Shown here piece by piece: positions 32,051 to 42,737 of a DNA stretch of 64,000 nt. The notes below the pieces were generated by a model. It was not told where the DNA came from. It was given only the letters and a program-made list of their open reading frames with translations, and ran no database searches. Every line of letters begins with the position of its first letter. The stretch's first letter is position 1. A program made the position numbers and the translations under genes. Origin of the DNA: Rhyacophila brunnea (Eukaryota > Arthropoda > Insecta > Trichoptera > Rhyacophilidae); assembly GCA_022495005.1 (NCBI GenBank), contig JAGYXB010001611.1, positions 1 through 64,000 on the forward strand, given 5' to 3'.

Positions 32051-33511
32051 GAGTAGAGAAGACATTGCATTGGCATCATATTTATTTATTAGAAAAAAAT
32101 ACCAAGTGACAGTATCACTTGTCAACATTCTTAAATGTGGCGATATGCTAATTGGTACTGCACTATAAATATCTATCTAACTATTATGAGAGTATCCTAT
32201 AATTAAAATAAACGATCTATTTATTTGCGCGTCAGTTTATTTTTCAAATTTAGCACTTTATTTTTTCTCTCACCTTACCCCTGTCTACGTCTACGTCTAC
32301 CCCCTGCCTCACTTTCTCCTATAGGTACAATTTAATATTATGTTTTCTCTTATGCTACATACAAACAGATAGAATTATAGATACATACATCTAGTCAAAT
32401 ATTGGTAAATAGTTATTGTAACCAAACCAAAAATGTTTCAGCCAGGCGCGCACACAAAGAGGGGGTTATAGGGTCCGGACCTCCCCCAACAAACGACACA
32501 GATACAAATTATTTAGTTAAATGGAATAATAGGTAGGTACTTCGTCTCAGGATTATGAGTGACCTGGATGATTTGGCTATCGAACGGCCTTCTCATAGGC
32601 TTTCCTCATTCCTCTGGGCATTTATGGCACGCAAGGCCCATGTCGGTGGAAGACCCGTGGCACTCATGAATTGGGGATTGATGCAATCATCAGAGGCATC
32701 CAATGTTTGCTTTAATGGTCTGACACGACATCGCGGACGACAGAAATTGATTCAACGATCCTAATATGTATAACTGTTAAGCCACGCATCTTGGATATCC
32801 AATTGTGGATGCGACTGGTCGCAATAACTCGGAGGTGAGCACCCGTTGCTATAGCTGCAGGCTAGGTGTTTATCATCCGGGTATGGGGTATGTATTAGGT
32901 AGGTAGGTTCCATCCCGGAAAAGTGCAGAGATTCGCGGGTAAATGCAAAAATCAGTGGCACACGCCTTTTTCCACCGCCCTAAGAATCAAAAATAGATTA
33001 ATATGGATAATTTTTCGAAATTGACTCCCCCATAACATTTTTCTGCGTGATATGGAATTTTAATTTAAATACAAAATTACAACTTATACTTATAGATATA
33101 GTAACTACATAGTTTTAGGTATGTAGGTACATATGGAATGCGGTGTCTTTTGATATTGGGCATGCTCTTCTAAATCATAAGTATGTAGGTAGGTTGGTAC
33201 CTACATACTACTTAATAAAATCATACAATTATTATGAGATGTAGGTGTCTACCTATCTACTAATATTTTTGTCACACTAAATATTACAATTTTGAAATAC
33301 AAGATGCAATATAAGATGCCAGATTATTTAAAACAAATTAATACTTAAGTTATAATATTGGTGTTACTGGTTAAAATTAAACTATACCTACATATATTCA
33401 GTGTTGACGTTGCGGTCTTAAAGAATTGGGAAACTGTTTGAAAAGCACGAAAATGATACTATAAACTCGCAATTATTCCCCACTGTGCGACATTTTTTCC
33501 CCCGCGGAGCC
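32051..33511. other. Intergenic DNA
   Basis: No gene supported. CAGGCGCGCACACAAAGAGG and GGGTCCGGACCTCCCCC near 32443-32490 look like a DNA-transposon end, but no partner end was found. ORFs at 32555 (+), 32761 (-) and 33418 (-) have no motifs. Confidence 0.4.
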
Positions 33512-33790
33512 AGTAACGTCCCGTGGGGGTGGGCAAGCCATACGTTGCTTAGGGGCGGCATATAATAAAGAGCGGCAAATACAGGAATGAATACGATCAT
33601 TATATGTATATTTTGGAAGCATCTACGGTTTTCTATGAAGCAGACGATGCGGTCGCTTCATTATAAAGTACTGACATCTTTGTTTAAAACAATCATAGGG
33701 GGGCCTACAAACTGGTCAGCGCCTCAGACATGAGCGTATCTAAAACCACTGCTGTTTGAGAATTGGTTTCGTGGAAATGCTTCTCAAGAT
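33512..33790 (+). mobile_element. hAT-b family copy, left end intact
   Basis: Left end CAGTAACGTCCCGTGGGGGT, followed by GGGCAAGCCATACGTTGCTT and AGGGGCGGCA, like the complete element at 6706-7288, whose right end reads ACCCCCACGGGACGTCACTG. The interior aligns with 17665-17925. The right end was not found before the TA-MITE at 33892. Confidence 0.7.
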
Positions 33791-33891
33791 GATTTATATT
33801 GTATTTGTTTCTTCGAGATTATTATTGACCTAACAATTTCGCATACAATTTGAGACCAAATAATTACAAGATAAAAATAACTTTTTATATA

Positions 33892-34331
33892 CAACGTTTT
33901 TAAATTTTCTGTTGAATCATTTAAACTTGACTTGACTAGCTTAAACGATCAAAAAATTTTGTATTTGATAGAAATAATATCTACTGAAATGTCATTTTGA
34001 CTTTTCATATTGATTTCCATAGTAACGCACGTACCTATATATTAATAATTTAGTTGCTAGGACCCCAGACCCTTAGCAACCAATAATAGTGGAATGGATT
34101 ACGGATTTCTTCCGAAATAACTTTTCATACAAAACAGAATTAATTGAAAATGAATTCAATTCTGCTCAAAGATAGCTAAAAGAATTAAAAGAATGCATTG
34201 GCATCGTGTTCTGATATATTCTAAAAGTTTCAAATGTCTAACTAGTCGGGAAGTTAGTTAAAAATCGATTGCAAGATTGTACTGGATAAACAACCACCGG
34301 ACAAATAAGAATACGACCTAATAAAAACTTG
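33892..34331 (+). mobile_element. TA-flanked MITE, copy 2
   Basis: TA then CAACGTTTTTAAATTTTCTG at the left, TAATAAAAACTTG then TA at the right. Longer than copy 1 by GTGGAATGGATTACGGATTT and ACAACCACCGGACAAATAAG. It is preceded by the same TAATTACAAGATAAAAA block that precedes copy 1. Confidence 0.85.
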
Positions 34332-34832
34332 TAAAATGAGAGAAACGGCATTCCAAATCTGCAGCTGGTAATTAAAATTATTTATTGATTACACCTACCT
34401 ACCTACCATGCATCCATAGCATATAATACGGCACGTCACTGGTAGGTACCTACCTACAGTACCGACCTACGTTTCAATGAAGGTCGGCTGTGTTTTATTT
34501 TTAATACTTTTAATAAATTTTAATTTAGGTAGGTAATATCCGTATGATCATACAATCTAGATTCTACATGCTATAAATTGGATAAGCAGATACTTACATA
34601 CTACAGACTACACACATGATAAGCAAATTAGTAGGTAGGTAGGTAGTGCGCGTGGTTGTATAAATTTTCGTCCCCCTACTTATTGTAATTTAACTAAGTA
34701 GAAACATGATTCCGTTTTAGATAATAATTGCTGATATCATCAAACTGATTGGTACAATGATATACCTATAACATTTATGGCGATTAAAATGTCGTTTTGA
34801 AATACTAGGCCAGTGGTGGCAAACCTATGCAG
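34332..34832. other. Spacer rich in TAGGTACC motifs
   Basis: Includes TAGGTACCTACCTACAGTAC and GTAGGTAGGTAGGTAG; no gene. Confidence 0.45.
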
Positions 34833-35749
34833 CAGTAGCGAAGGGTGGATGTAGGCTGTTAAGATCCGCCATAAATAGTGCACATTAAACTTTGTCAGTC
34901 ATAGGTAGGTACGTACCTATTTGTTTATATTGAACTAAAATTTCCAGATGATATTGGATAGTATTTAAAAATCAATTAAACCCTGGCTAAACCAAACCAT
35001 AATAGTTTTGGTATATTTTTGGCGATACGACCAAATTATTTTTCAATTATACTTACGTACCGACCTATTTGTTTTTGTTGGAAAGAATGCATATTACTTT
35101 CACATATTGTTGGTTCATTTTTTTAATTCATTAAGCCCTGCCTAAGCCAAACTACCTAATAGGTACTTAATAGATACAAAATAATATTCCTGATATCTAT
35201 AAAATATTCAAAGTTATTATTGAACTAAGACTACAATTTACAAATGGCAAGTAGGTATTAGTTAGTTTTTAAAAATCAATTTAATCCCTGCCTAAACCAA
35301 ACCATAATAGTTTTTGTACCTATAGTTTGGGCGATACGACAAAATTGTGCACATTTTTTCATTCATAGATACTTTGGTAGTTAATTACTTATATGTTTTC
35401 ATTGGATTAAGAATAGGTACCTACATACCTATTACCTATTATATATTGTTGGTTCATTTATCTAAAGCCCTGCATCCAAACCATACCTAATAGATAAAAA
35501 ATAGTCTTCTACCCATAAAATATCCAAAATTATGTAGGATTCAATGGCATAATTTTGGATATTTGATAAATAAACGAATAATTTTGGAATGTTGAATTCA
35601 TTGAATTTTAAAAACTGACAAACACTATCAGACTAGTATATATTGTAGTATTAGTTCAATTAAAACCAATACTTACGTTTGACTGACAAAGTGTAGTGTG
35701 CACTATTTATGTAGGATCGTAACAGCATACCTCCCACCCTTCGCTACTG
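34833..35749. mobile_element. Long hAT MITE with about 68-bp TIRs and internal tandem repeat
   Basis: CAGTAGCGAAGGGTGGATGT at the left and CTCCCACCCTTCGCTACTG at the right begin inverted repeats of about 68 bp that include GTGCAC and CTTTGTCAGTCA. The interior holds repeated units starting ATTGAACTAA (34928 and about 35222, period roughly 294 bp), each with CTAAACCAAACCATAATAG and GGCGATACGAC. Flanks CTATGCAG and GTACTTAC do not match, so the duplication is lost. Confidence 0.82.
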
Positions 35750-35950
35750 GTACTTACCTATCATATAACTATTTAAATGTACCTACTCGCCTAGCAGTAT
35801 TTAGGTAGATACCTACTTTCCTATTATCCAGTAGATACTTATTGATTTATTTTTAGTAAAGTAGGTACCTACCGTAGATATAAAATCAAAAGTCACTATA
35901 AATTTACAGAATAATAAATGGTAGTTAATAAGTGAAATGTATTTTTATTA

Positions 35951-36356
35951 CAACGTTTTTATTAGGTCGTATTCTTATTTGGCCGGTGGTTGTTTGTCCA
36001 GTACAAATCTTGCAATCGATTTTTAACTAACTTCCCGACTAGCTAGACATTTGAAACTCTTAGAATATATCAGAATACGATGCCAGTCCATTTTTGGGTA
36101 GAATTAAATTCATTTTCAGTTAATTCTGTTTTGTATGAAAAATTATTTCGGAAGAAATCCGTAATCCAATCCACTATTATTGGTTGCTAGGGTCCTAACA
36201 ACAAAATTATTAATATATACGTGCGTTACTATGGAAATCAATACGAGTGTCAAAATGACATTTCAGTATCTATTATTTCTATCAAATACATTTTTTTTAA
36301 CGTTTAAGCTAGTCAAGTCAAGTTTATATGATTCATCAGAAAATTTAAAAACGTTG
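35951..36356 (-). mobile_element. TA-flanked MITE, copy 3
   Basis: TA-CAACGTTTTTATTAGGTCG ... AATTTAAAAACGTTG-TA, reverse orientation relative to copies 1 and 2. The TATAAAAAGTTCTTTTTATC block follows its end, as it precedes copies 1 and 2. Confidence 0.85.
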
Positions 36357-37165
36357 TAGGTATATAAAAAGTTCTTTTTATCTTGTAATTATTATTTATA
36401 TTATTGTAAAAATTGCCATTAAAGCGTGCCAAAAAGAGACATCTATATACAGCATATATTCATTTCACTCGGAACGCAAAAGCCTTCAACCCCCACAGCT
36501 ATAAAAAAAACATTTTCCACCAATGGCAGGTGATCGTCTTCGTTGGAGCCGACAACACTATCTTTCTCGTTTTATCGTGCACAGATTTCAATTAACATAA
36601 TTCAGTTGTCTCTTTCGCGATGTTATTTTTATTGAAAGGGATGACGAATGAAAGTTTGTCGAATTAATTTAATGTTTGTTTTCCAATGACGTCTTTAAAA
36701 TTTGTTATCTTAAAATTCTCGAAATAATCAATAGGCACAATTTACGTAAGAAATCAGGAGGTACACTAAACTTGTTATAGGAACCTCCTATGTAATGTTA
36801 TCATTGATTTAAAATATTCATAAATAAATGTCCGTAGGTAATTAGGTTTTCGAGTAAGCATAGGGTCATGGACAGTGGCGTGACGTACCTAGACAGTGCG
36901 TGTTGGACATTACGCTGAAAGACCACAAAAAATCATTGAATACGCGATATAATATTTTTCGATAGATTTCGCCAGACTTTCCAAATTGCAATTGGATGAA
37001 TATGTTGCTTGGCAGGTCGATGATCCCTAGACAAAAACCATCGTCCAGTTAGTAGGTAGGTACCTATCCCGCTATGCCAAAGAAAAAATAATCGTTTAAA
37101 CGTTTGTTTAAGCTTAATACCGAATGACGGAAGTTTGTAGGTATCTACTACCTGGTACCGTAGTT
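36357..37165. other. Intergenic DNA
   Basis: No gene recognised. ORFs at 36413 (+) and 36933 (-) show no domain. CAGTGGCGTGACGTACC at 36873 may be a hAT end (see rejected items). Confidence 0.4.
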
Positions 37166-37375
37166 GGTACAGTTCGGTTATGAGGCATACAGCGGAAAAC
37201 ACATTTTGAAAATACCCGATATACTGGATGATTTGTTAGATTAACCTAACCAAACCTAACCTAACTCAACATAACCTAACCTAAACTAACCCAAACTAAC
37301 AAATAATCCAGTACATATATCAGGTATTTTCAAAATTTGTTTTCCGCTGTATTCCTCATAACCGAACTGTACCCC
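37166..37375. mobile_element. Foldback MITE with telomere-like core (subfamily 1)
   Basis: GGTACAGTTCGGTTATGAGG at the left, CCTCATAACCGAACTGTACC at the right; the arms also share CAGCGGAAAACACATTTTG. The loop is a degenerate array of CCTAA-like units (AACCTAACCTAAACTAACCC). A close relative of 25614-25804. Confidence 0.85.
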
Positions 37376-37925
37376 GTAGTTACCTACTAGTGGAACTAAA
37401 TTCGCCATTACGTCCGCCCCCCGCCAACTCCAATCTCCATCGTCAATGCGACGCGGTGACGTGTACTCCAGCTTATAGAAATCGGAGTCTACCTATGGGT
37501 AAATAATATCTGTTAAATTTTTCACACATGATCATATAGGTAGGACAAGTAGGTAGTGGGTACCTAGTGGCGAACTAAGTAATTATTGAAAGCTTATGCA
37601 CCTAGGTACCTTCTTTTATATATTTAACTTAATGTTTTTAAAATTTAATTGATTTTTCATACCTATAGGTAAGTAACCAATAAAATTTGATGACAAATTA
37701 ATTATTTTTGTTTGTATAAAATGCCAACATAATATGCAGGACCTAGGTACCTAAGTACCTACCTATCAAATGGGAAATATTATTATGGCAATTTAAGTGT
37801 ACCTACCTATACTTATAGAAACACAGATGTGTTCACTTGTGTGATTTTTTTATTGGTGCTTAATATTTCTAGCTACGCCACTGTCTCAATCGTAGGCATA
37901 TCAGAAGTGTTGGTTAATGACAACA
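37376..37925. other. Spacer with TAGGTACC motifs
   Basis: No gene. It holds CTAGCTACGCCACTG (37870-37884), a hAT-like end shared with 28851. Confidence 0.4.
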
Positions 37926-38346
37926 CCTGTTGTCATGGGCCCCACATCGTGAAGTGGACCCCAGGCTAGGATCTTTGGCGGGCCCCCCCTACATATCGCT
38001 AAGGATAAAGGCAGTGTGACGCTTTACAGTAGCGTTTTCCAAATGATGTAGGTACGCGGTAAAATTATTGTGTTGGTGTGTTTAGTGTTTTATTGTATAT
38101 TTTAATACATCCATTTAAATTATGGAGAAGTCGAGTATTGATAGACAATTAACAATTGAATAGTAGGTACAACCACATAACTTTAAATAATAATATCATT
38201 GAAGGAAAATAGCGCTGCAGGCGACTTTTTTTACTAATAAACCAAATTTGTAATGTGTGCTTACATCACTTATCTGGTCGACTCGCCTCGCCGGGCCCCC
38301 AGGCTAGAGCCCTGTCAACCCCCCCTGTGGGGGCCATGCCTGTTGT
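37926..38346 (+). mobile_element. GC-ended hAT MITE (family H), copy 2, perfect duplication
   Basis: The element is 37934-38338 (405 bp), with ends CATGGGCCCCACA and TGTGGGGGCCATG. It is flanked by identical CCTGTTGT at 37926-37933 and 38339-38346, which defines the family as hAT. The interior has GGCGGGCC, TTTAGTGTTTTATTGTATAT and GACTCGCCTCGCCGGGCCCC. No coding sequence. Confidence 0.9.
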
Positions 38347-38667
38347 ACACTAATTAATTGGCCATTCGATAGATATAATTAGCATGTTATTTAAATGCGA
38401 CAATTAAAAAGTAATTAAAAGCTCCGCGGTCAACAAGTTAAAGAAGGTTCTATCTATTGACTACCCTGGCGAAAATGTTGTCCCAAATATTTTATCATAA
38501 TCTATCTGTACGCCAACCTTTTCCGCGGTAAGAAATGATTAGGTAGGTACCTACAATGCTTGTGCAAACATCAGTGTTCTCCATATTTTGGTACCATGTC
38601 GAGTCATATGTGTTGGCGTCGTATGCTTCATATTTCTTGGAGAGAGCACAGGACGAACCAGTCAATC

Positions 38668-39111
38668 ATCTGGAGCATGGCCCCCACATTCTGAAGCAGG
38701 CCCCAAGGCTACGATCTTTGGTGGGGCCTGCTACCTATCACTAAGGGTAAAAGCAGTGTGACGCGCTACATTAGCGTTTTCCATGGTGTACCTACGCGGT
38801 AAAATTAATGTGTATTTTTAGCGATTTTTTATATTTTTAATATGTACCTACCTACCTACATTCATTTGAATTATGGAGTTGTCAAGTATCAGCACACAGT
38901 TAAAAATTGCATCGTACAAACAAATATTTTAATTATTAATAATTATTGAAGTTAAATAGCGGCGAAGGCGAGTTTTTTTCTATTAGAGCAAATTTGTGGT
39001 CTGTGCTACATCTCACTCATCTGGTCGACTCGTCACATCGGGCCCTTCCTGAGCCCGGGCTCCTAGGCTAGAGCCCTGTCAGCCCCCCTTTGTGGGGGCC
39101 ATGATCCGGAG
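38668..39111 (+). mobile_element. GC-ended hAT MITE (family H), copy 3
   Basis: The element is 38676-39103 (428 bp), CATGGCCCCCACATTCTGAA to TGTGGGGGCCATG. Flanks ATCTGGAG (38668-38675) and ATCCGGAG (39104-39111) differ at one base. It lies in the same orientation only about 330 bp from copy 2, with an independent target. Confidence 0.88.
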
Positions 39112-41110
39112 ACTATAGAGTACCTATACCTAGATAAAAAATCGACACAATCTGCAGTTTTTTTGACATAATATTCGGCGCGAACCGAATAACCTGGAGA
39201 AACTGCTGGTTTTGGGTAGCCTCCAGAGAAAGCGAAGTAAAGGAAGAGCATCGACGCGCTAGAGGGATCAGGTGAAGAAGCTTTCTGGGGACAGCCTTCA
39301 CTCTGCCTTGAGATAATCAGAAGACCAAGAAGGGTGGAAGGTTTTCGTCGCTCAGAAGATGATGGAATTTCAAGGTGGTCACTATCCTCAACCATGAGGG
39401 AACGGCCAAGAAGTAGAGGGTAGGTATGCTGATTTGTTTACTATGGAGAATAATAATATCTAAGTAGGTAGGTATATTGAACGTTATTTTATTAATTTCT
39501 TAAATAGTCAATCCTTTCATGGGGAACATTATAGAAATGTAAGCTCTTGTGACTTTATTTCATTGTTTTATTTAGCAATAAGTGGTAGGTAATATGAACA
39601 CAGTTATGCAGAAAGTAACCAGTCCACAAAAAATAAAAAATAAATGATATAGATCAGAATTATGCGAGAAGGTTTTCGCTACGTTCTGCTGAAAATAGCC
39701 AAGCCGCAAAAAAATATTCCTTAAATAAAATACTATTTACAATTTAACATAAATTTTTAATATCATGTTGTTGCTAAAGTGCTATTATCTCAGCTCGACA
39801 TTATTATGGACTGGCTATATTCTGCATAACTACGTTCATATATAGGTACCTATAATGATTGATATATTACCGGCGGCAATAAAATGTAATTAATTAAATT
39901 ATATTCCCACATTCCATGAATTTTTTTACAATAAATTCCAAACAGCTTGTATTTATGTCCGCCTTTTTTGTTTAAATTTCCGTTAAGTATGTATATAAAT
40001 ACATAAATACATGTATAAATTATTATTATATAAGAATTACTTATTCCAATTTGTTTGACAATAGATGAGAATGGACCGTGAATATAAATTGAGAATAAAT
40101 TTAGTTTTGTACATCACATTGGCAGTACACACCCATGTGTTTTCAATCTCACCAATACAGTGGTAGAATTGAAGCTTTTTCGGGTATCACCAACCATTTA
40201 AATAAAAATAAGGCAAACGATAGTTCGTTGTACCAGCTATATACAAACAGAATAGAGTATAAAATGAAAAATATGCGAATGCCAGTTGCCAGCCGACTCA
40301 CTTTTGACGGCAGTTTTGACTTTGGCAGAGGGGCAAGACAATAAACGCAATAAATGCTAAGCACCTTGTATATTGTATGCGTGTTGCGTTTGCGTGACAC
40401 TTTAATGTGTAATGCATATTATAATGCAGACAATGTACAGTGCGTAAATTGCTTGCCATTCATCCTGGAGTTTCAGATTTAATTCCTTTAATGTCACAAT
40501 ACGTTTATGCGATTTTCTCAAAGCTTGGGTATTTGTGATTGTTTCACTTGTACTAGTAAATACACTACTGTCATTGGACCTCTTGGCCCAACGAACATAA
40601 GAATGTTTATATATTGAAATGACACAAGTTTAAGTTTATCCAGCGCTCGAAATGGAAAAGTTCACGAACCGGAGCGCGCTAAAGATATTACATAGTTACC
40701 AAATTTTATGTGTACTTCATAAAAATAAATATGTTACATTTTCTATTACATGGCCTATCTAGCTCAGACGGTCAAAATATTTTTTTCCACGAGACGGAGC
40801 GATAATTTTATCGATGTCACGAACCGGAACGGCGTTCCGGTCCATTTCGAGCCCTGAGTTTATCCTAAATTTCTCCACACTCGGGACCTTCTTACAACCA
40901 GATCCAGAAGGACACGCAGTTATCATTATTTTAACCAAAATTTACAACACCTACAAAAAAATTCTTTTCCATATCCTTTAGTCTCAAATATTTTCACCCC
41001 CCATAAGCCCAAAGAAAAATCAAGCCCAAAACTATAGGTAGGTACTATACTACACTGAGGTGACGTAACAAAAAGCAACTAAAGAGATTAAGCTCAGGTA
41101 TTTACCTATA
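39112..41110. other. 2-kb interval without recognised features
   Basis: ORFs at 39063 (-), 40135 (+) and 40149 (-) show no known domain, and two of them overlap on opposite strands. 40494-40560 has a weak SINE-B-like stretch (GCGATTTTCTCAAAGCTTGG). Otherwise unique, AT-rich. Confidence 0.4.
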
Positions 41111-41135
41111 CGCCCACGGTGGCCGCGCGGCTTAA

Positions 41136-41510
41136 GGCTGTACCTCAGTTGAGGCATGGTCTAAAAAGATCGTGGCTAGGCGATGCGCGGATTGCGGGTC
41201 GCGGTTGCAAATGACGCATGCCAAACGAAATATAATTTGTCATATAAATCCAACATACGTCCTTTCTTATGTTCTGTTTATTATTCTATTAGTAACAATA
41301 ATAATATATTCATTGACATGTTTTCTTTTTGAAGTAAATGGGTAACGTTTTTAGTCATCTTTACACGATTTAAGAATTAATACGCCCGTCGCCATCACGA
41401 AACAAAGTGACGTGTTTCCAGCTCGACGTTCTCTCTCAGAATGCGAGCGAGTCCAAAATTTCGACGCGCCTATAGTGGAAAATTATTTGCCATTTCACTG
41501 ATGTATCACC
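41136..41510. mobile_element. 375-bp TTAA-flanked MITE, copy 2
   Basis: TTAA at 41132-41135 and 41511-41514. Ends GGCTGTACCTCAGT and ACTGATGTATCACC. Nearly identical to 9154-9528, including AAGATCGTGGCTAGGCGATG and GATTGCGGGTCGCGG. It sits at the TTAA of the SINE A-box/D-loop region. Confidence 0.85.
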
Positions 41511-41670
41511 TTAAGCGTTGGACTATAACGCCGTGGGTCCCAGGTTCGAATCCTGGGTCTGGCAGTACACATATTGTTTTTCAATTGTGTGTGTCAGAGT
41601 ATGGACCTAATAGGTTGAACAAGTGGCTGACATCCATTTCTCGTAAAAAACAAAATCTGTCAATACAAAA

Positions 41671-42620
41671 TGGTGTTTTGCGTCTTCTCTTCGGTGTCCT
41701 GCCTCCAGACCTTTTCCTGGAGTTCTTTACTATAATTATGTTACTTTGCAGGAGATCGATTTTTCCCTACAAGCCACGTAGGTACCTACCTATCCAATAC
41801 TAGCTTTCTATGTATTATACTATCATAGTATGTAATAAGCCTCTTTTATACCATAATTAATAATAATTACCATAGTCAATAATTTATAGTGAAAAGTTTA
41901 TAGGTAGGTAATTAATTAAATTAACGCAATACGTTATTTTGTTTTTGTTTATGGAACGTTAAATTGATTTTATCTCAATCGAAAAAAGTTATAAATTTGA
42001 AACAATGCAATAAAATAATAAAGCTCAAAATAACAAACAAAAAGTGCAAAAAAACAAGTGTTTATAAAAAGAGTGTGTGTATTTTTCTAATATTTTGAAG
42101 AATATTATTTTTTTCTAATTGAAACATTTTAATACCTAATAGGTACAAATAAGTTATTGTGAAGTAACTAATTTATATAGTGTAATAGTGCACCGTTGGA
42201 AAGCATGAAAAATATTTCTCAAGCAAGATAATTCAAAGGTGATTTCACGTTATTTTTTTAAAATTTATTATTTAGAATACGTATCTGTGTTCAGTTGTTT
42301 CAAAATAATGCTATTAGGTAGGTAGGTACCTACTATAACTTAATATTATTTTGCGACGGCATATTATTATTTTTATAGAATGTTTATTGTTTTTAAAACC
42401 GGCAAGCAAAAAGAGCAGTGAATATAATGGAAGCACTATTGACAATATCAAAGGCGGTGAGCTTACAGGTTCATACTCGATGGGAACTTTTATATTTAAC
42501 TGTTGTTTGTAAGGACGTAATTCATTTATAAATTCAATGAGCCACCTATTCATATTGTTAGTGAGTCACTTTAAATGACCTAAACTTAATTCAACATTGT
42601 TCTTTGATTTGTATGCGGTC
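41671..42620 (+). mobile_element. 950-bp element, short form of 42738-44982
   Basis: The left 167 bp (TGGTGTTTTGCGTCTTCTCT, CCAATACTAGCTTTCTATGT) matches 42740-42916. The right 762 bp (41859-42620, AATAATAATTACCATAGTCA to TTTGTATGCGGTC) matches 44220-44982 almost base for base. It lacks the 1.3 kb between these parts in the longer form. It is inserted in SINE-A. There are no terminal inverted repeats and no recognisable protein, so the type is unknown. Confidence 0.7.
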
Positions 42621-42737
42621 TGTGGAGGCCCATATGATCCTATTAGGATCGGACATGGTCGAAAGAATTTACCTATAAGTATCAACCTTATAAACATCTT
42701 AATTATCAATGAGGTTATCATCTTATCCTCATTTCTC

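Larger units (their letters stand above)
41111..42665 (+). repeat. SINE-A split by two insertions
   Basis: Fragments: 41111-41135 (head, CACGGTGGCCGCGCGGC), 41511-41670 (TTAAGCGTTGGACTATAACG, B box GGTTCGAATCC, CTAATAGGTTGAACAAGTGG) and 42621-42665 (TGTGGAGGCC, CTATTAGGATCGGACATGG). A 375-bp TTAA MITE separates the first two. A 950-bp insertion separates the last two, with about 10 bp of SINE lost at that site. Confidence 0.82.

Noticed and set aside
37230..37320. Interstitial telomere
   Set aside because: The CCTAA units sit in the loop of a foldback element and are few and degenerate, so they are element sequence rather than a telomeric tract.
36873..37884. Possible hAT element between CAGTGGCGTGACGTACC and CTAGCTACGCCACTG
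   Set aside because: Only about 10 bp of the ends agree and the flanking octamers (GTCATGGA, TCTCAATC) do not match. The right end is family-like (shared with 28851), but the pairing is not supported.
41441..41803. ORF ending in NGVLRLLFGVLPPDLFLEF, repeated at 42597-42872
   Set aside because: The repeated peptide reflects the duplicated DNA element, crosses MITE, SINE and element boundaries, and matches nothing known to me.
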